Shown: positions 18,982 through 28,233, counted from the first letter of the stretch. The stretch: 52,452 nt of DNA from an uncultured Actinomycetes bacterium (GCA_900314685.1 OMWE01000017.1:1-52452); one strand, 5' to 3'. Notes: a model not told the origin generated them from the sequence alone. Numbers and translations are program-made.

Positions 18982-20202
18982 ATGACGGGAAAGACCATCG
19001 ACCGCACCGAGCAGGTCTCGCGCCTGAGCGCGCGCCTGGACGGGACGTACGGGGAGGCAGACGGGAGGCTCCTTCTGGCCGTTGCGCCGGGCCGTTCCGA
19101 GATCGCGGGCAACCACACCGACCACGAGGGCGGGCACGTGATCGCGGGTGCAGTGCAGAAGTATACGGTGGGCCTGTTCCGTCCCAGCGGCGGGCGTGCG
19201 TTGCGCCTGGCCAGCGCCGGCTTTGCGCCCGTTGAGGTGAGCCTCGACGACCTCGCCGCGGACCCCGCCGAGTACGGACGTACCAGCGCGCTGGTCCGGG
19301 GACTGGCGGCGCTCTTCGCGGAGCGCGGCTATACGCCCCGCGGATTCGACGCCGTGGCGGAATCCGATGTGCCCGCGGGCAGCGGACTCTCGTCCTCGGC
19401 CGCCTTTGAGCTGCTCGTCGCGGCTGCCATGAACGCCCTGTGGGCCGAGGGGGCCCTCGCGCCGATCGAGCTGGCGCAGATGGCGCAGCGGGCCGAGAAC
19501 GAATGGTTCGGCAAGCCGTGCGGCCTCATGGACCAGGCGTCCTCGGCGCTCGGCGGCATCCAGCACATGGGATTCCGCGACCCCGGCCACATCGAGGTCG
19601 AGGGCATCGACTTCGACTTTGCGGACGCCGGCTACGGGCTCTGCCTGGTGGCGGTCGGCGCCGACCACGCGGCAAAGACGGACGACTACGCCGCCGTGCC
19701 CGGTGAGATGCAGGCGGTGGCCCGCGCGCTCGGCGTCGCCCGTCTGGGCGATCTGACGCGTGCGGACGTGTTGGCGCGGATACCCGCGCTGCGCAGCGAG
19801 CTCGGAGACCGGCCTGTGCTGCGAGCCCTGCACTATTTCCACGAGGACGCGCTGGTAGAGGCACGTGCCGTCGCCCTTACGGCGGGTGATATCGACCGTT
19901 TCCTCGCGCTCGAGAATGCCTCCGGCGCAAGCTCTGCCATGTTCCTGCAGAACATCGGCGGCGCGGTGACCTCTGCACAGACCGAGCAGCCCGCCATGGT
20001 GGCGCTCGCGGTCGCGACGTCGCTGCTTGGGGGCGAGGGCGCCGTGCGCATCCACGGCGGCGGCTTCGGCGGCACGATCCAGGCGTTCGTCCCGGTCGAC
20101 CGCATCGAGGGCTTCACGGCGGGGATGGACGCCGTCTTTGGGGACGGGGCCTGCCAGGTCTGCCAGATCGACCACGACGGCGCGCATGCGAGCTGGCTCT
20201 AG
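18982..20202 (+). CDS. galK: Galactokinase
   Basis: Phosphorylates galactose to galactose 1-phosphate, first Leloir step. A GHMP kinase of 406 residues: the sugar-binding signature GRSEIAGNHTDHEGG (with Asn where the commonest form has Glu), the ATP-binding motif VPAGSGLSSSAAFE, and the C-terminal HGGGFGGTIQAFVP. The start ATG lies two bases after the alpha-galactosidase stop, and galT follows 23 bases after its end. The Asn form of the first motif also occurs in other galactokinases, so the enzyme looks intact. Confidence 0.93.
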   Translation: MTGKTIDRTEQVSRLSARLDGTYGEADGRLLLAVAPGRSEIAGNHTDHEGGHVIAGAVQKYTVGLFRPSGGRALRLASAGFAPVEVSLDDLAADPAEYGRTSALVRGLAALFAERGYTPRGFDAVAESDVPAGSGLSSSAAFELLVAAAMNALWAEGALAPIELAQMAQRAENEWFGKPCGLMDQASSALGGIQHMGFRDPGHIEVEGIDFDFADAGYGLCLVAVGADHAAKTDDYAAVPGEMQAVARALGVARLGDLTRADVLARIPALRSELGDRPVLRALHYFHEDALVEARAVALTAGDIDRFLALENASGASSAMFLQNIGGAVTSAQTEQPAMVALAVATSLLGGEGAVRIHGGGFGGTIQAFVPVDRIEGFTAGMDAVFGDGACQVCQIDHDGAHASWL

Positions 20203-20225
20203 AGACAGGCGAAAGAAGGACACAC

Positions 20226-21674
20226 ATGGCGGAAAACGCTGCAAACGAGCTGGTAACGTACGCGATCGACAAGGGGATTATCGACCCCGGCGATGCGCGG
20301 TGGGCCTACAACCGTATTTTGGAGTGCATCGGCGCATGGGATTGCGCGGACCTCGCGAAGGCAGACGGCCCGCTGGACGCAAACGGGTCTTCGGGGGAAG
20401 AAGCGCAAGCGGCGCCCGCGTTTGACCTCGACGGCTGTTTGGCGAGGCTGTCCGAGGTCGGCGTGGCCAACGGGCAGGCCGAGGACTCCGCGACCGGCTG
20501 CGACCGGCTCTGCATGCGCATCATGGGCGCGCTGATGCCGCGGCCCTCGGAGGTGGCGGACACGTTTGGGCGGCTTGTCGATACCGTCGGTTCGCAAGAG
20601 GCCACCGATTGGTTCTACCGGCTCTGCTGCGACGTCAACTACGTGCGCCGCTCGGCCATCGCACGCAACATCGCGTGGACCACGGACACCAGGTGGGGCG
20701 ACCTGGAGATCACCATCAACAAGTCCAAGCCCGAGAAGGACCCCCGCGACATCGCGGCCGCGGGCGCTGCAAAGGGCGACGCCGCGTACCCCGCCTGCCA
20801 GCTCTGTCTGGAAAACGAGGGCTACTCCGGCAGGCCTGCCTCGGTCGCCGGCGGCCATCCCGCCCGCCAAAACCTCCGTCTTGTCCCCATCGAGCTGGGA
20901 GGGGAGACGTGGGGCCTGCAGTACAGCCCGTACGCATACTTTGAGGAGCACTGCATCGCCATCAGCCCGGAGCACCGCAAGATGCATGTGGACCGTGCCA
21001 ACATCGACCGCCTGCTCGACTTTGTCACGATGTTTCCGCACTACTTCGTGGGTTCCAACGCGGACCTGCCGATCGTGGGCGGCTCCATCCTCTCGCACGA
21101 CCACTTCCAGGGCGGCAGGCACGTCTTCCCGATGATGGAGGCCGAGGTCGCCGAGACGTTCACCGTCGCCGGCGCCCCCGACGTGAGCTGCGGCGTCGTG
21201 CGCTGGCCGCTCTCGGTGCTGAGGCTGGTTTCCCATGACCGGCGCCAGCTGCTCGACGCGGCTGTGCGCGTGCTCGACCTGTGGCGCGGCTGGGACGACC
21301 CCGCGGTCGGCATCGTGTCGCATACGGGGGAGACGCGCCACAACACCGTGACCCCCATTTGCAGCCGCACGGAAGACGGGGCCTACGGGCTGGACCTGGC
21401 CCTGCGCTGCAACGTCACGTCGGCGGAGCACCCGCTGGGCGTCTTCCACCCGCACGAGGACAAGTGGCACGTCAAAAAGGAGAACATCGGCCTCATCGAG
21501 GTCATGGGCCTGGCCATCCTGCCGCCGCGCCTGGAGGGCGAGATCGCGGCGGGCCGCCTGACGCGCGACGAGATCGGGCGGGTCTTCGGCGGCGTGCTGG
21601 AGGACGCGGGCGTCTACAAGTGGGACGCCGACGGGCGCGCCGCCCAGCGGCGCTTCGTCGAGGCGCTCGCCTAG
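20226..21674 (+). CDS. galT: UDP-glucose--hexose-1-phosphate uridylyltransferase, GalT2 type
   Basis: Exchanges UMP between UDP-glucose and galactose 1-phosphate. The 482-residue protein is of the longer GalT2 type common in Firmicutes: LVTYAIDKGII near the N-terminus, RNIAWTTDTRWGDLEITINKSKPEKDP, EHCIAISPEHRKM, and the active-site segment GGSILSHDHFQGG in which the second His is the uridylyl acceptor. Start ATG has AAGAAGGA upstream. It ends the galactose block; galE is not in the window, so UDP-galactose must be returned to UDP-glucose by an enzyme encoded elsewhere. Confidence 0.93.
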   Translation: MAENAANELVTYAIDKGIIDPGDARWAYNRILECIGAWDCADLAKADGPLDANGSSGEEAQAAPAFDLDGCLARLSEVGVANGQAEDSATGCDRLCMRIMGALMPRPSEVADTFGRLVDTVGSQEATDWFYRLCCDVNYVRRSAIARNIAWTTDTRWGDLEITINKSKPEKDPRDIAAAGAAKGDAAYPACQLCLENEGYSGRPASVAGGHPARQNLRLVPIELGGETWGLQYSPYAYFEEHCIAISPEHRKMHVDRANIDRLLDFVTMFPHYFVGSNADLPIVGGSILSHDHFQGGRHVFPMMEAEVAETFTVAGAPDVSCGVVRWPLSVLRLVSHDRRQLLDAAVRVLDLWRGWDDPAVGIVSHTGETRHNTVTPICSRTEDGAYGLDLALRCNVTSAEHPLGVFHPHEDKWHVKKENIGLIEVMGLAILPPRLEGEIAAGRLTRDEIGRVFGGVLEDAGVYKWDADGRAAQRRFVEALA

Positions 21675-21735
21675 CGTCTGTGTATGTGCCATGAGTGAGG
21701 CCGGGCGCGTCGGCTCGCAAGTCGGCCGCCTGTGC

Positions 21736-21741
21736 TACACT
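21736..21741 (+). promoter_or_regulatory. Candidate -10 of the pyrRBC promoter
   Basis: TACACT preceded by TGTGC resembles an extended -10 element and places the transcript start about 145 bases before pyrR, just ahead of the attenuator. No good -35 box is visible. Confidence 0.5.
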
Positions 21742-21756
21742 CTTCCCAGCCTTTAA

Positions 21757-21848
21757 GCGCGGTACGAGATACCCACAAGGTGCACCACAAACGAAGCCAC
21801 ACACCTTCTGACGTCTCGTGTCGCGCCATGCGGCAGGGACGTTTTTTC
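21757..21848 (+). promoter_or_regulatory. PyrR-type transcription attenuator in the pyrR leader
   Basis: Three mutually exclusive RNA structures can be drawn. Antiterminator: 21758-21770 (CGCGGTACGAGAT) pairs over 13 bases with 21813-21825 (GTCTCGTGTCGCG), three pairs being G-U. Terminator: 21811-21842 followed by six T. Anti-antiterminator: GGTA-CGAGA-TACC at 21761-21773, perhaps extended by GCGC (21757-21760) with GTGC (21780-21783), which sequesters the antiterminator 5' strand. This is the logic of the Bacillus pyr leaders, where PyrR with UMP stabilises the anti-antiterminator. The loop resembles but does not match the Bacillus PyrR loop, so PyrR binding is inferred from position. Confidence 0.75.
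21811..21848 (+). terminator. Attenuator terminator hairpin upstream of pyrR
   Basis: Outer stem ACGTCTC (21811-21817) with GGGACGT (21836-21842), inner stem GTCGC (21820-21824) with GCGGC (21830-21834), loop GCCAT, then six T. It lies about 45 bases before the pyrR ATG. Confidence 0.82.
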
Positions 21849-21891
21849 TTGCCGCGGTACTGCGGGACAACCCCGGAAGGAAAGGAGCGGC

Positions 21892-22473
<582 letters not shown>

Positions 22474-23397
22474 ATGCTTTCCGTTAAAAACCTGATTGAC
22501 ACCAACGAACTGACCGCCGACGACATCACGCAGATCCTCGACACGGCCAAGTCCTTCGACCCGATCGTCAACGCCCGCACGATCAAGAAGGTCCCGGCGC
22601 TGCGCGGCCGCACGATCGTCAACCTCTTCCTCGAGCCCTCGACGCGCACCCGCAGCTCCTTCGAGCTCGCCGAGAAGCGCCTGTCCGCCGACTCCCTCAA
22701 CATGGGCGGCTCCACCAGCTCCGTCGTCAAGGGCGAGAGCCTGGCCGACACCATCCAGACCATCGACGCCATGAACGTCGACATGTTCGTCTGCCGCGCC
22801 AAGCTAGCCGGTACCCCGCAGAAGATCGCGGAGAATACTGACGCCGTTGTCATCAACGCGGGCGACGGCAAGCACCAGCACCCGACCCAGGCCATGCTCG
22901 ACCTCTACACCATCCGCGAGGAGTTCGGCCATCTCGACGGCCTCAAGGTGGCCATCGTCGGCGACCTGGCGCACAGCCGCGTATGCGGCTCGCTGGCCCC
23001 GGCCCTCAAGACCATGGGTGCCGACGTCACGCTGGTCGCACCCCCGACCTTCCAGGTGGGCGACCCCTCCTGGTACGGCTGCCCGCAGACCGCCGACCTC
23101 GACTCCGTGATCCCCGACATGGACGTCGTCTACATGCTCCGCGTGCAGCTGGAGCGCATGGAGGGCGCGGCCATCCCGTCCAAGCGCGAGTACAACCGCC
23201 TCTACGGCCTCGACGAGCGCCGCGAGAAGATGATGAAGCCGGGCGCGATCGTCTGCCACCCGGGCCCGATGAACCGCGGCATGGAGATCAACACCGAGGT
23301 CGCCGACTCGGTCCGCGCACGCATTCTGCCTCAGGTCAACGCCGGCGTGCTCACGCGTATGGCCGAGATGTACCTGCTTCTGGGAGGAGAGAACTAA
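22474..23397 (+). CDS. pyrB: Aspartate carbamoyltransferase catalytic subunit
   Basis: Joins carbamoyl phosphate and aspartate. The 307-residue protein has the carbamoyl-phosphate motif EPSTRTRSSFELA (STRTR, about residues 52-56), GDGKHQHPTQAMLDLYT, and an aspartate-binding loop in the C-terminal half. No pyrI regulatory subunit gene is nearby, as expected for Gram-positive bacteria where the enzyme works alone or with PyrC. It starts immediately after the pyrR stop, and its TAA overlaps the pyrC ATG. Confidence 0.95.
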   Translation: MLSVKNLIDTNELTADDITQILDTAKSFDPIVNARTIKKVPALRGRTIVNLFLEPSTRTRSSFELAEKRLSADSLNMGGSTSSVVKGESLADTIQTIDAMNVDMFVCRAKLAGTPQKIAENTDAVVINAGDGKHQHPTQAMLDLYTIREEFGHLDGLKVAIVGDLAHSRVCGSLAPALKTMGADVTLVAPPTFQVGDPSWYGCPQTADLDSVIPDMDVVYMLRVQLERMEGAAIPSKREYNRLYGLDERREKMMKPGAIVCHPGPMNRGMEINTEVADSVRARILPQVNAGVLTRMAEMYLLLGGEN

Positions 23398-24689
23398 TGG
23401 CATATCTGATCAAAGGTGCACACGTCGTCGATCCGCAGCTCGGCCTCGACGAGGTCCTCGACGTCCTCATCGAGGGCGACAAGATCGCCCAGACGGGCCA
23501 TGACCTGACCGGCGACGGCGCCGAGGTCGTCGACGGCACGGGCAAGTACCTGGTACCCGGCCTGCTCGACATGCACGTTCACTTCCGCGACCCCGGTTTC
23601 GAGTACAAGGAGACCATCGAGACCGGTTCCCGCGCGGCGGCGCACGGCGGCTTCACAGACGTCGCGACGATGCCCAACACCGCCCCCGTCACCGACACGG
23701 GCGCCGAGATCCGCTACCAGATCGACCGCGGCAAGGCCGTCGGCCTCGTCCACATCCGCCCGATCGGCGCGCTGACCAAGGACGAGAAGGGCGAGGCGCT
23801 GGCCGAAATCGGCGACATGGTGCTCGAGGGCGCGGTCGCGTTCTCCGACGACGGCCACGGCGTGCAGTCCGCGGGCATGATGAAGACCTGCATGGGCTAT
23901 GTCTCGCAGTTCGACCGCGTCGCGATCGCCCACTGCGAGGACGAGTCCCTCTCCAAGAACGGCGTGATCAACTCCGGCCGCGCCGCCACCCGCCTGGGCA
24001 TGTTCGGCTGGCCCCCGCTGGCCGAGGAGCTCGAGATCTGGCGCGACATCCAGCTCACCCGCTCCACCAAGTGCCCCCTGCACATCGCCCACATCTCCAC
24101 GGCTCGCGGCCTCGAGATGGTCAAGCAGGCCAAGGCCGAGGGTCTGCCCGTGACCTGCGAGGTCACCCCGCACCACCTCTTCCTCTGCGACGAGGACATC
24201 ACCACCGCCTACAACACCAACCTCAAGATGAACCCGCCCCTGCGCAAGGCCTCCGACGCCGAGGCGCTCCGCCGGGGCATCGTCGACGGCTCGATCGACT
24301 GCCTCGTGACCGACCACGCGCCCCATGCCGCCCACGAGAAGGACTGCGAGTGGGAGATCGCCTTCTTCGGCACGATCGGCCTGGAGACCAGCCTGCCCCT
24401 CATGATCACCAAGATGGTCAAGCCCGGCCTCATGGGCTGGGACCGTCTGGTCCAGGTCATGGCCGTCAAGCCCCGTGAGATCCTGCGCCTGCCCGCCATC
24501 AAGGTCGAGGCCGGCTCCACCGCGGACCTCACGCTCATCGACCCGGACAAGACGATCGAGGTCACCGAGGACTACTTCGAGAGCAAGTCCAAGAACTCCG
24601 CCTTCCTGGGCATGACGCTCACGGGTGTCGCGTCCGACGTCTTCTGCGCCGGCAAGCGCACGCTGGCGGACGGCGTCGTCTCCGCTTAA
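23397..24689 (+). CDS. pyrC: Dihydroorotase (class I, PyrC)
   Basis: Zinc enzyme cyclising carbamoyl aspartate to dihydroorotate. The 430-residue protein has the amidohydrolase signature DMHVHFRDPG (His-x-His metal ligands, about residues 58-67), later metal-site residues in HIAHIST and CEVTPHHL, and the catalytic Asp in VTDHAPH. The first two motifs and the length mark the type I enzyme of Gram-positive bacteria. The ATG at 23397 overlaps the pyrB stop (TAATG), with GGGAGGAG upstream. Confidence 0.95.
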   Translation: MAYLIKGAHVVDPQLGLDEVLDVLIEGDKIAQTGHDLTGDGAEVVDGTGKYLVPGLLDMHVHFRDPGFEYKETIETGSRAAAHGGFTDVATMPNTAPVTDTGAEIRYQIDRGKAVGLVHIRPIGALTKDEKGEALAEIGDMVLEGAVAFSDDGHGVQSAGMMKTCMGYVSQFDRVAIAHCEDESLSKNGVINSGRAATRLGMFGWPPLAEELEIWRDIQLTRSTKCPLHIAHISTARGLEMVKQAKAEGLPVTCEVTPHHLFLCDEDITTAYNTNLKMNPPLRKASDAEALRRGIVDGSIDCLVTDHAPHAAHEKDCEWEIAFFGTIGLETSLPLMITKMVKPGLMGWDRLVQVMAVKPREILRLPAIKVEAGSTADLTLIDPDKTIEVTEDYFESKSKNSAFLGMTLTGVASDVFCAGKRTLADGVVSA

Positions 24690-24696
24690 CCCGCCC

Positions 24697-24798
24697 GGGC
24701 CGGGGGCGGGGCGTTTGCCTTGGTGTTCGGCGCTCGCTGCGCTCACTCGTACGCAGGCGCACGACATCACACCAAGACAAACGTCCCGTCCCCGGCCC
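24697..24798. repeat. Long imperfect inverted repeat between pyrC and pyrK
   Basis: The 30-base arm 24697-24726 matches the reverse complement of 24769-24798 at 27 of 30 positions. In a + strand transcript two of the three differences become G-U pairs and one is C-A. The 42-base loop is itself GC-rich and contains GCGCTCGCTGCGC. There is no T tract after the second arm, so it is not an ordinary intrinsic terminator; a TATAAT box follows 5 bases later. The hairpin could isolate the pyrRBC transcript from the pyrKDFE promoter or be a copy of an intergenic repeat. Confidence 0.75.
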
Positions 24799-24802
24799 TA
24801 TC

Positions 24803-24808
24803 TATAAT
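24803..24808 (+). promoter_or_regulatory. Candidate -10 box for pyrKDFE
   Basis: Perfect TATAAT about 115 bases upstream of pyrK, the best -10 match in the window. The matching -35 region (about 24780) is occupied by the second arm of the inverted repeat and is not consensus-like. The leader from about 24815 to 24922 has no clear terminator. Confidence 0.55.
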
Positions 24809-24922
24809 GCAAGGGACGCCAGCCAGCGGAACCTGCCGTTTTGATGTGAGCCCGAATGGTCCCAAGGCCGCACGGCAGACGGGGCGCGGGCAGTCGAGCT
24901 GACGTTTTCACAACGAGAGGAG

Positions 24923-25717
24923 ATGCTCGTGGACCACAGCGCGCAGGTGCACCAATACACGTTTACGGTCGCGACGAAGCAAGAGGTCGCGAGGGATATC
25001 TGGCGCATGGAGATAGCGGCGCCGGAGCTTGCCGCGGCGCTTCAGCCAGGCCAGTTCATCAACATCGCCGTGCCGGGCGATCCCTCGCAGATCGTACGCG
25101 TGCCGCTCTCGTTTGCCTCTGCCGATGCCGTCAACGGTACGGTCGAGCTCGTCTTTGCCGTGGTGGGCGACGGCACGCGTCGCCTGGCCGCCATGCAGGT
25201 GGGGGAGGGCTCCACGGTGCTCGGCCCCTGCGGGCACGGCTGGCGGTTCCCCGAGGCGGGCAACGTGCTCATCGTCGCGGGAGGCGTAGGCTGCGCTCCC
25301 GTCGTCGCGGCGGGCCGCGAGCTGGCAAAGAAGGGCGTGCCTTTCACAGCGGTGATCGGTGCGCAGACCGCCGACAAGCTCTGGGGTGTCGACGAACTCG
25401 AGAGCCTCGGCGCGGAGGTCATCGTCACGACCGACGACGGGTCCCGTGGCGTCCACGGGTTCACGACGCAGCCGACCGAGCAGCTCCTGGCCGAGCGCGA
25501 TTTCACCCTGGTCATGACCTGTGGTCCCAACCCGATGATGCGCGGCGTGGCCCGCATCGCGCGCGAGGCGTACGTACCCTGCCAGGCATCGCTCGAGCGC
25601 ATGATGACCTGCGGTTTTGGCGCCTGCCACACCTGCAATGTGGCCATGGCCGCCGGTGGCTACAAATTCTGCTGCACGGACGGGCCCGTCTTTGATGCCG
25701 AGGAGGTGGCGTGGTGA
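24923..25717 (+). CDS. pyrK: Dihydroorotate dehydrogenase B electron-transfer subunit
   Basis: FAD and [2Fe-2S] subunit that passes electrons from dihydroorotate oxidation to NAD. The 264-residue protein has the ferredoxin-reductase-like FAD segment with RVPLSFASAD, an NAD-binding GGVGCAPVVA, and a C-terminal cluster motif CGFGACHTCNVA followed by FCCTDGPVFDAEEVAW, supplying the four Cys ligands. Several upstream starts exist; GTG/ATG near 24923 with GAGAGGAG upstream gives a normal N-terminus. Its stop overlaps the pyrD GTG by four bases. Confidence 0.93.
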   Translation: MLVDHSAQVHQYTFTVATKQEVARDIWRMEIAAPELAAALQPGQFINIAVPGDPSQIVRVPLSFASADAVNGTVELVFAVVGDGTRRLAAMQVGEGSTVLGPCGHGWRFPEAGNVLIVAGGVGCAPVVAAGRELAKKGVPFTAVIGAQTADKLWGVDELESLGAEVIVTTDDGSRGVHGFTTQPTEQLLAERDFTLVMTCGPNPMMRGVARIAREAYVPCQASLERMMTCGFGACHTCNVAMAAGGYKFCCTDGPVFDAEEVAW

Positions 25718-26643
25718 GCGTCGCGAAGGTAAACATGGCCGTCGACCTGGGCGGCATCAAGATGCAAAATCCGATCAACACCGCCTCGGGCACCTACGGG
25801 TTCGGACGCGAGTTCGAGGGTTTCTACGACGTGTCACGGCTCGGGGCGATCACCTGCAAGGGGTGCTCGGCCGAGCCCTGGGACGGCAACCCCGCGCCGC
25901 GTATGTGCGAGGTGACCTCTGGCATCATCAATACGGTCGGCCTGCAAAATCCTGGCATCCGCGCCATGGTTGAGCAGGACGGCGACTACCTCGCAGGCCT
26001 CGCGGGGCGCGGGTGCGCCGTGATCGCGCAGGTGGCGGGGCATTCGCTCGAAGAGTACGTGCGGGCGGTCGAGCTCTACGAGGAGGTCGCCCCCTGGGCC
26101 GCTGGCCTCGAGCTCAACATCTCCTGCCCCAACATCGCGGCGGGCGGTGCCGCTATGGGCGGTACACCCGAGGGGGCGGCGTCCGTGGTCAAGGCGGTCC
26201 GCGACCGTACCGCGCGGCCGCTCGTGGTCAAGATGGCGCCCGCCCGCGTGCCCGAGATTGCCCGCGCGCTCGAGGATGCCGGCGCCGACGCCCTCAGCCT
26301 CATCAACACCATCCCCGCCATGTCGATCGACGTCCGCACGCGTCGCTCGCGACTCTCGCGTCCGACAGCCGGACTCTCCGGCCCCGCCATCCACCCGATT
26401 GCCGTGCGCATGGTCTGGGAGGCGCACAATGCCTGCAAGCTGCCGCTATGCGGCATCGGCGGTGTGCGCACGGGTGCCGACGCGGCCGAGTTTATCCTCG
26501 CGGGTGCCACGGCCGTCTCGGTGGGCACGGCCAACCTGACCGACCCCACTTCCGCCGTACGCATTCTGGACGAGCTCACACAGTGGGCTTCGGACCAGGG
26601 TGTTTCCGATATCAACGAGCTGATTGGAGCCTTCGAATGCTAA
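25714..26643 (+). CDS. pyrD: Dihydroorotate dehydrogenase B catalytic subunit
   Basis: FMN enzyme oxidising dihydroorotate to orotate; NAD-linked class 1B form because pyrK is adjacent. The 309-residue protein has PINTASGTYGFG near the N-terminus, the substrate loop ELNISCPNI with the class 1 catalytic Cys, KMAP, and GIGGVRTGADAAEFILAGATAVSVGTAN at the phosphate site. GTG at 25714 is chosen over 25711 because AGGAGG at 25701-25706 is then correctly spaced and a GTGA overlap with pyrK results. Its stop lies inside the pyrF start region. Confidence 0.94.
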   Translation: MSVAKVNMAVDLGGIKMQNPINTASGTYGFGREFEGFYDVSRLGAITCKGCSAEPWDGNPAPRMCEVTSGIINTVGLQNPGIRAMVEQDGDYLAGLAGRGCAVIAQVAGHSLEEYVRAVELYEEVAPWAAGLELNISCPNIAAGGAAMGGTPEGAASVVKAVRDRTARPLVVKMAPARVPEIARALEDAGADALSLINTIPAMSIDVRTRRSRLSRPTAGLSGPAIHPIAVRMVWEAHNACKLPLCGIGGVRTGADAAEFILAGATAVSVGTANLTDPTSAVRILDELTQWASDQGVSDINELIGAFEC

Positions 26644-27377
26644 ACCTGCCCCTCACCGAGGAACAAGCCCGCGACGCAATCATCGTCGCGCTCGACTGCG
26701 ACCGCGACGAGGCTTACCGCCTGGCCGACCTGCTTGCCGGCAAGGCCCGCTGGGTCAAGGTGGGCATGACCCTCTATTACGCCTACGGTCCCGAGATGGT
26801 CAAGGAGATGCACAGGCGCGGCTTCAAGGTCTTCCTCGACCTCAAGCTGCACGACATCCCCTTCCAGATCCGCGGCGCCGCGCATTCGGCCTCCATGGTC
26901 GGTGCGGATATCCTCTCCATCCACGGCCTCGGGGGCGCCGACATGGTCGCCCAGGCTCGCGCGGGCGTTGAGGAGGCGGCCGCGGAGCGCGGCGCAGACG
27001 GGCGCACCAAGCTCGTTGCCATCTCCGTCCTCACCAGCATGGACCAGGACGCCCTCGCCAGCATCGGTATCGACGCCCCCGTGGCCGACGAGGTCGCACG
27101 TCTCGCCAAGCTCGCCGTGGGCGCCGGTTCCGACGGTATCGTGTGCTCTCCCAAGGAAGCCGCGGACATGCGAGCCCTTCTTGGCCCCGACGCGCTGATC
27201 GTGACGCCGGGCGTGCGTCCCGCGGGGGCGGCGCTGGGGGACCAGAAGCGCGTCGCCACGCCTGCCGCGGCCATCGCCGCCGGCGCGAGCAAGCTCGTTA
27301 TCGGCCGCCCGATCACGCAGGCCGACGACCCCGCGGCGGCCGTCGAGGCCATCGTCGCCGAGCTCACCCAGGCATAG
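26637..27377 (+). CDS. pyrF: Orotidine 5'-phosphate decarboxylase
   Basis: Last step to UMP. The 246-residue protein carries the catalytic motif FLDLKLHDIP (Asp-Lys-x-x-Asp), KVGMTLYYA, VTPGVRPAGA at the phosphate site and a C-terminal VIGRPITQADDP. The ATG at 26637 overlaps the end of pyrD by 7 bases. It is of the shorter form (type 1) typical of Firmicutes rather than the roughly 280-residue actinomycete form. Confidence 0.94.
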   Translation: MLNLPLTEEQARDAIIVALDCDRDEAYRLADLLAGKARWVKVGMTLYYAYGPEMVKEMHRRGFKVFLDLKLHDIPFQIRGAAHSASMVGADILSIHGLGGADMVAQARAGVEEAAAERGADGRTKLVAISVLTSMDQDALASIGIDAPVADEVARLAKLAVGAGSDGIVCSPKEAADMRALLGPDALIVTPGVRPAGAALGDQKRVATPAAAIAAGASKLVIGRPITQADDPAAAVEAIVAELTQA

Positions 27378-27432
27378 CCGGGTGCGTATCCCTACAGTCA
27401 GCCATACCTATATCTACATCAGGAGGGTGTAT

Positions 27433-28092
27433 ATGAACAAGGTCTCCGTCACCACCACCGAGCAGGACGTCGCGAAGGCGCTGCTCTCCATCAAGGCCGT
27501 CTTCCTGTCCCCGGACAATCCCTTCACCTGGGCCTCCGGCATCAAGAGCCCCATCTACTGCGACAACCGCCTGACCCTCAGCTATCCCGAGGTCCGCACC
27601 CTGATCGACGAGGCCATCGCCGCCAAGGTAGCCGAGCTCTATCCTCAGGCGGAGATGCTGATGGGCACCTCGACCGCCGGTATCGCGCACGCCGCGATCG
27701 CCGCCGACCGCCTCGGCCTGCCGATGGGCTACGTCCGCGGTTCCGCCAAGGACCACGGCCGCAAAAACCAGATAGAGGGCCATCTCGAGCAGGGGGAGAA
27801 GGTCGTCGTGATCGAGGACCTCATCTCTACGGGCGGCTCGGTGCTCGACTGCGTGAACCCCCTACGCGAGGCCGGGGCCGACGTGCTCGGCGTCGTCTCC
27901 ATCTTTACCTATGGCATGCAGAAGGGCCTCGACCGTCTTGCCGCCGCGGATGTCACCAATACGAGCCTTTCCAACCTCGATGCGCTGGTCAAGGTGGCCG
28001 TCGAGGAGGGATACATCAGGGAGACTGACGAGGAGCGCCTGCTCGCCTTCCGCGACAACCCCTCCGACGAGTCTTGGATGGCTGCGAAATAG
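27433..28092 (+). CDS. pyrE: Orotate phosphoribosyltransferase
   Basis: Transfers phosphoribosyl from PRPP to orotate. The 219-residue protein has the PRPP-binding motif VVVIEDLISTGGSVLDCV (about residues 117-134), the orotate-binding SGIKSPIYCDNR and the flexible-loop segment RGSAKDHGRKNQIEG. The ATG at 27433 has a strong AGGAGGG upstream; an in-frame ATG at 27382 would add 17 unrelated residues. It ends the pyrimidine block: together pyrB, C, K, D, F and E cover carbamoyl phosphate to UMP. Confidence 0.95.
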   Translation: MNKVSVTTTEQDVAKALLSIKAVFLSPDNPFTWASGIKSPIYCDNRLTLSYPEVRTLIDEAIAAKVAELYPQAEMLMGTSTAGIAHAAIAADRLGLPMGYVRGSAKDHGRKNQIEGHLEQGEKVVVIEDLISTGGSVLDCVNPLREAGADVLGVVSIFTYGMQKGLDRLAAADVTNTSLSNLDALVKVAVEEGYIRETDEERLLAFRDNPSDESWMAAK

Positions 28093-28233
28093 CCGTCGTC
28101 TTGTGCGCGGTGCCGTCGGGATGCCCGGGACGGACATTGCCATCGTCTATGCAGGGCGAGAATTACGGAAACGATGTGCATTTGTGGTGGCATGCCGTCG
28201 TAAATCTCACAAATTGCCTGCTTAGACTTGTAA

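Noticed and set aside
24809..24922. Second PyrR attenuator in the pyrK leader
   Set aside because: Only a 7-base CTGCCGT/ACGGCAG pairing and a very short stem before four T are seen; no antiterminator alternative could be drawn.
28113..28133. Hairpin after pyrE as a terminator
   Set aside because: A GC stem CCGTC/GACGG can form but no T tract follows; termination there is not supported.
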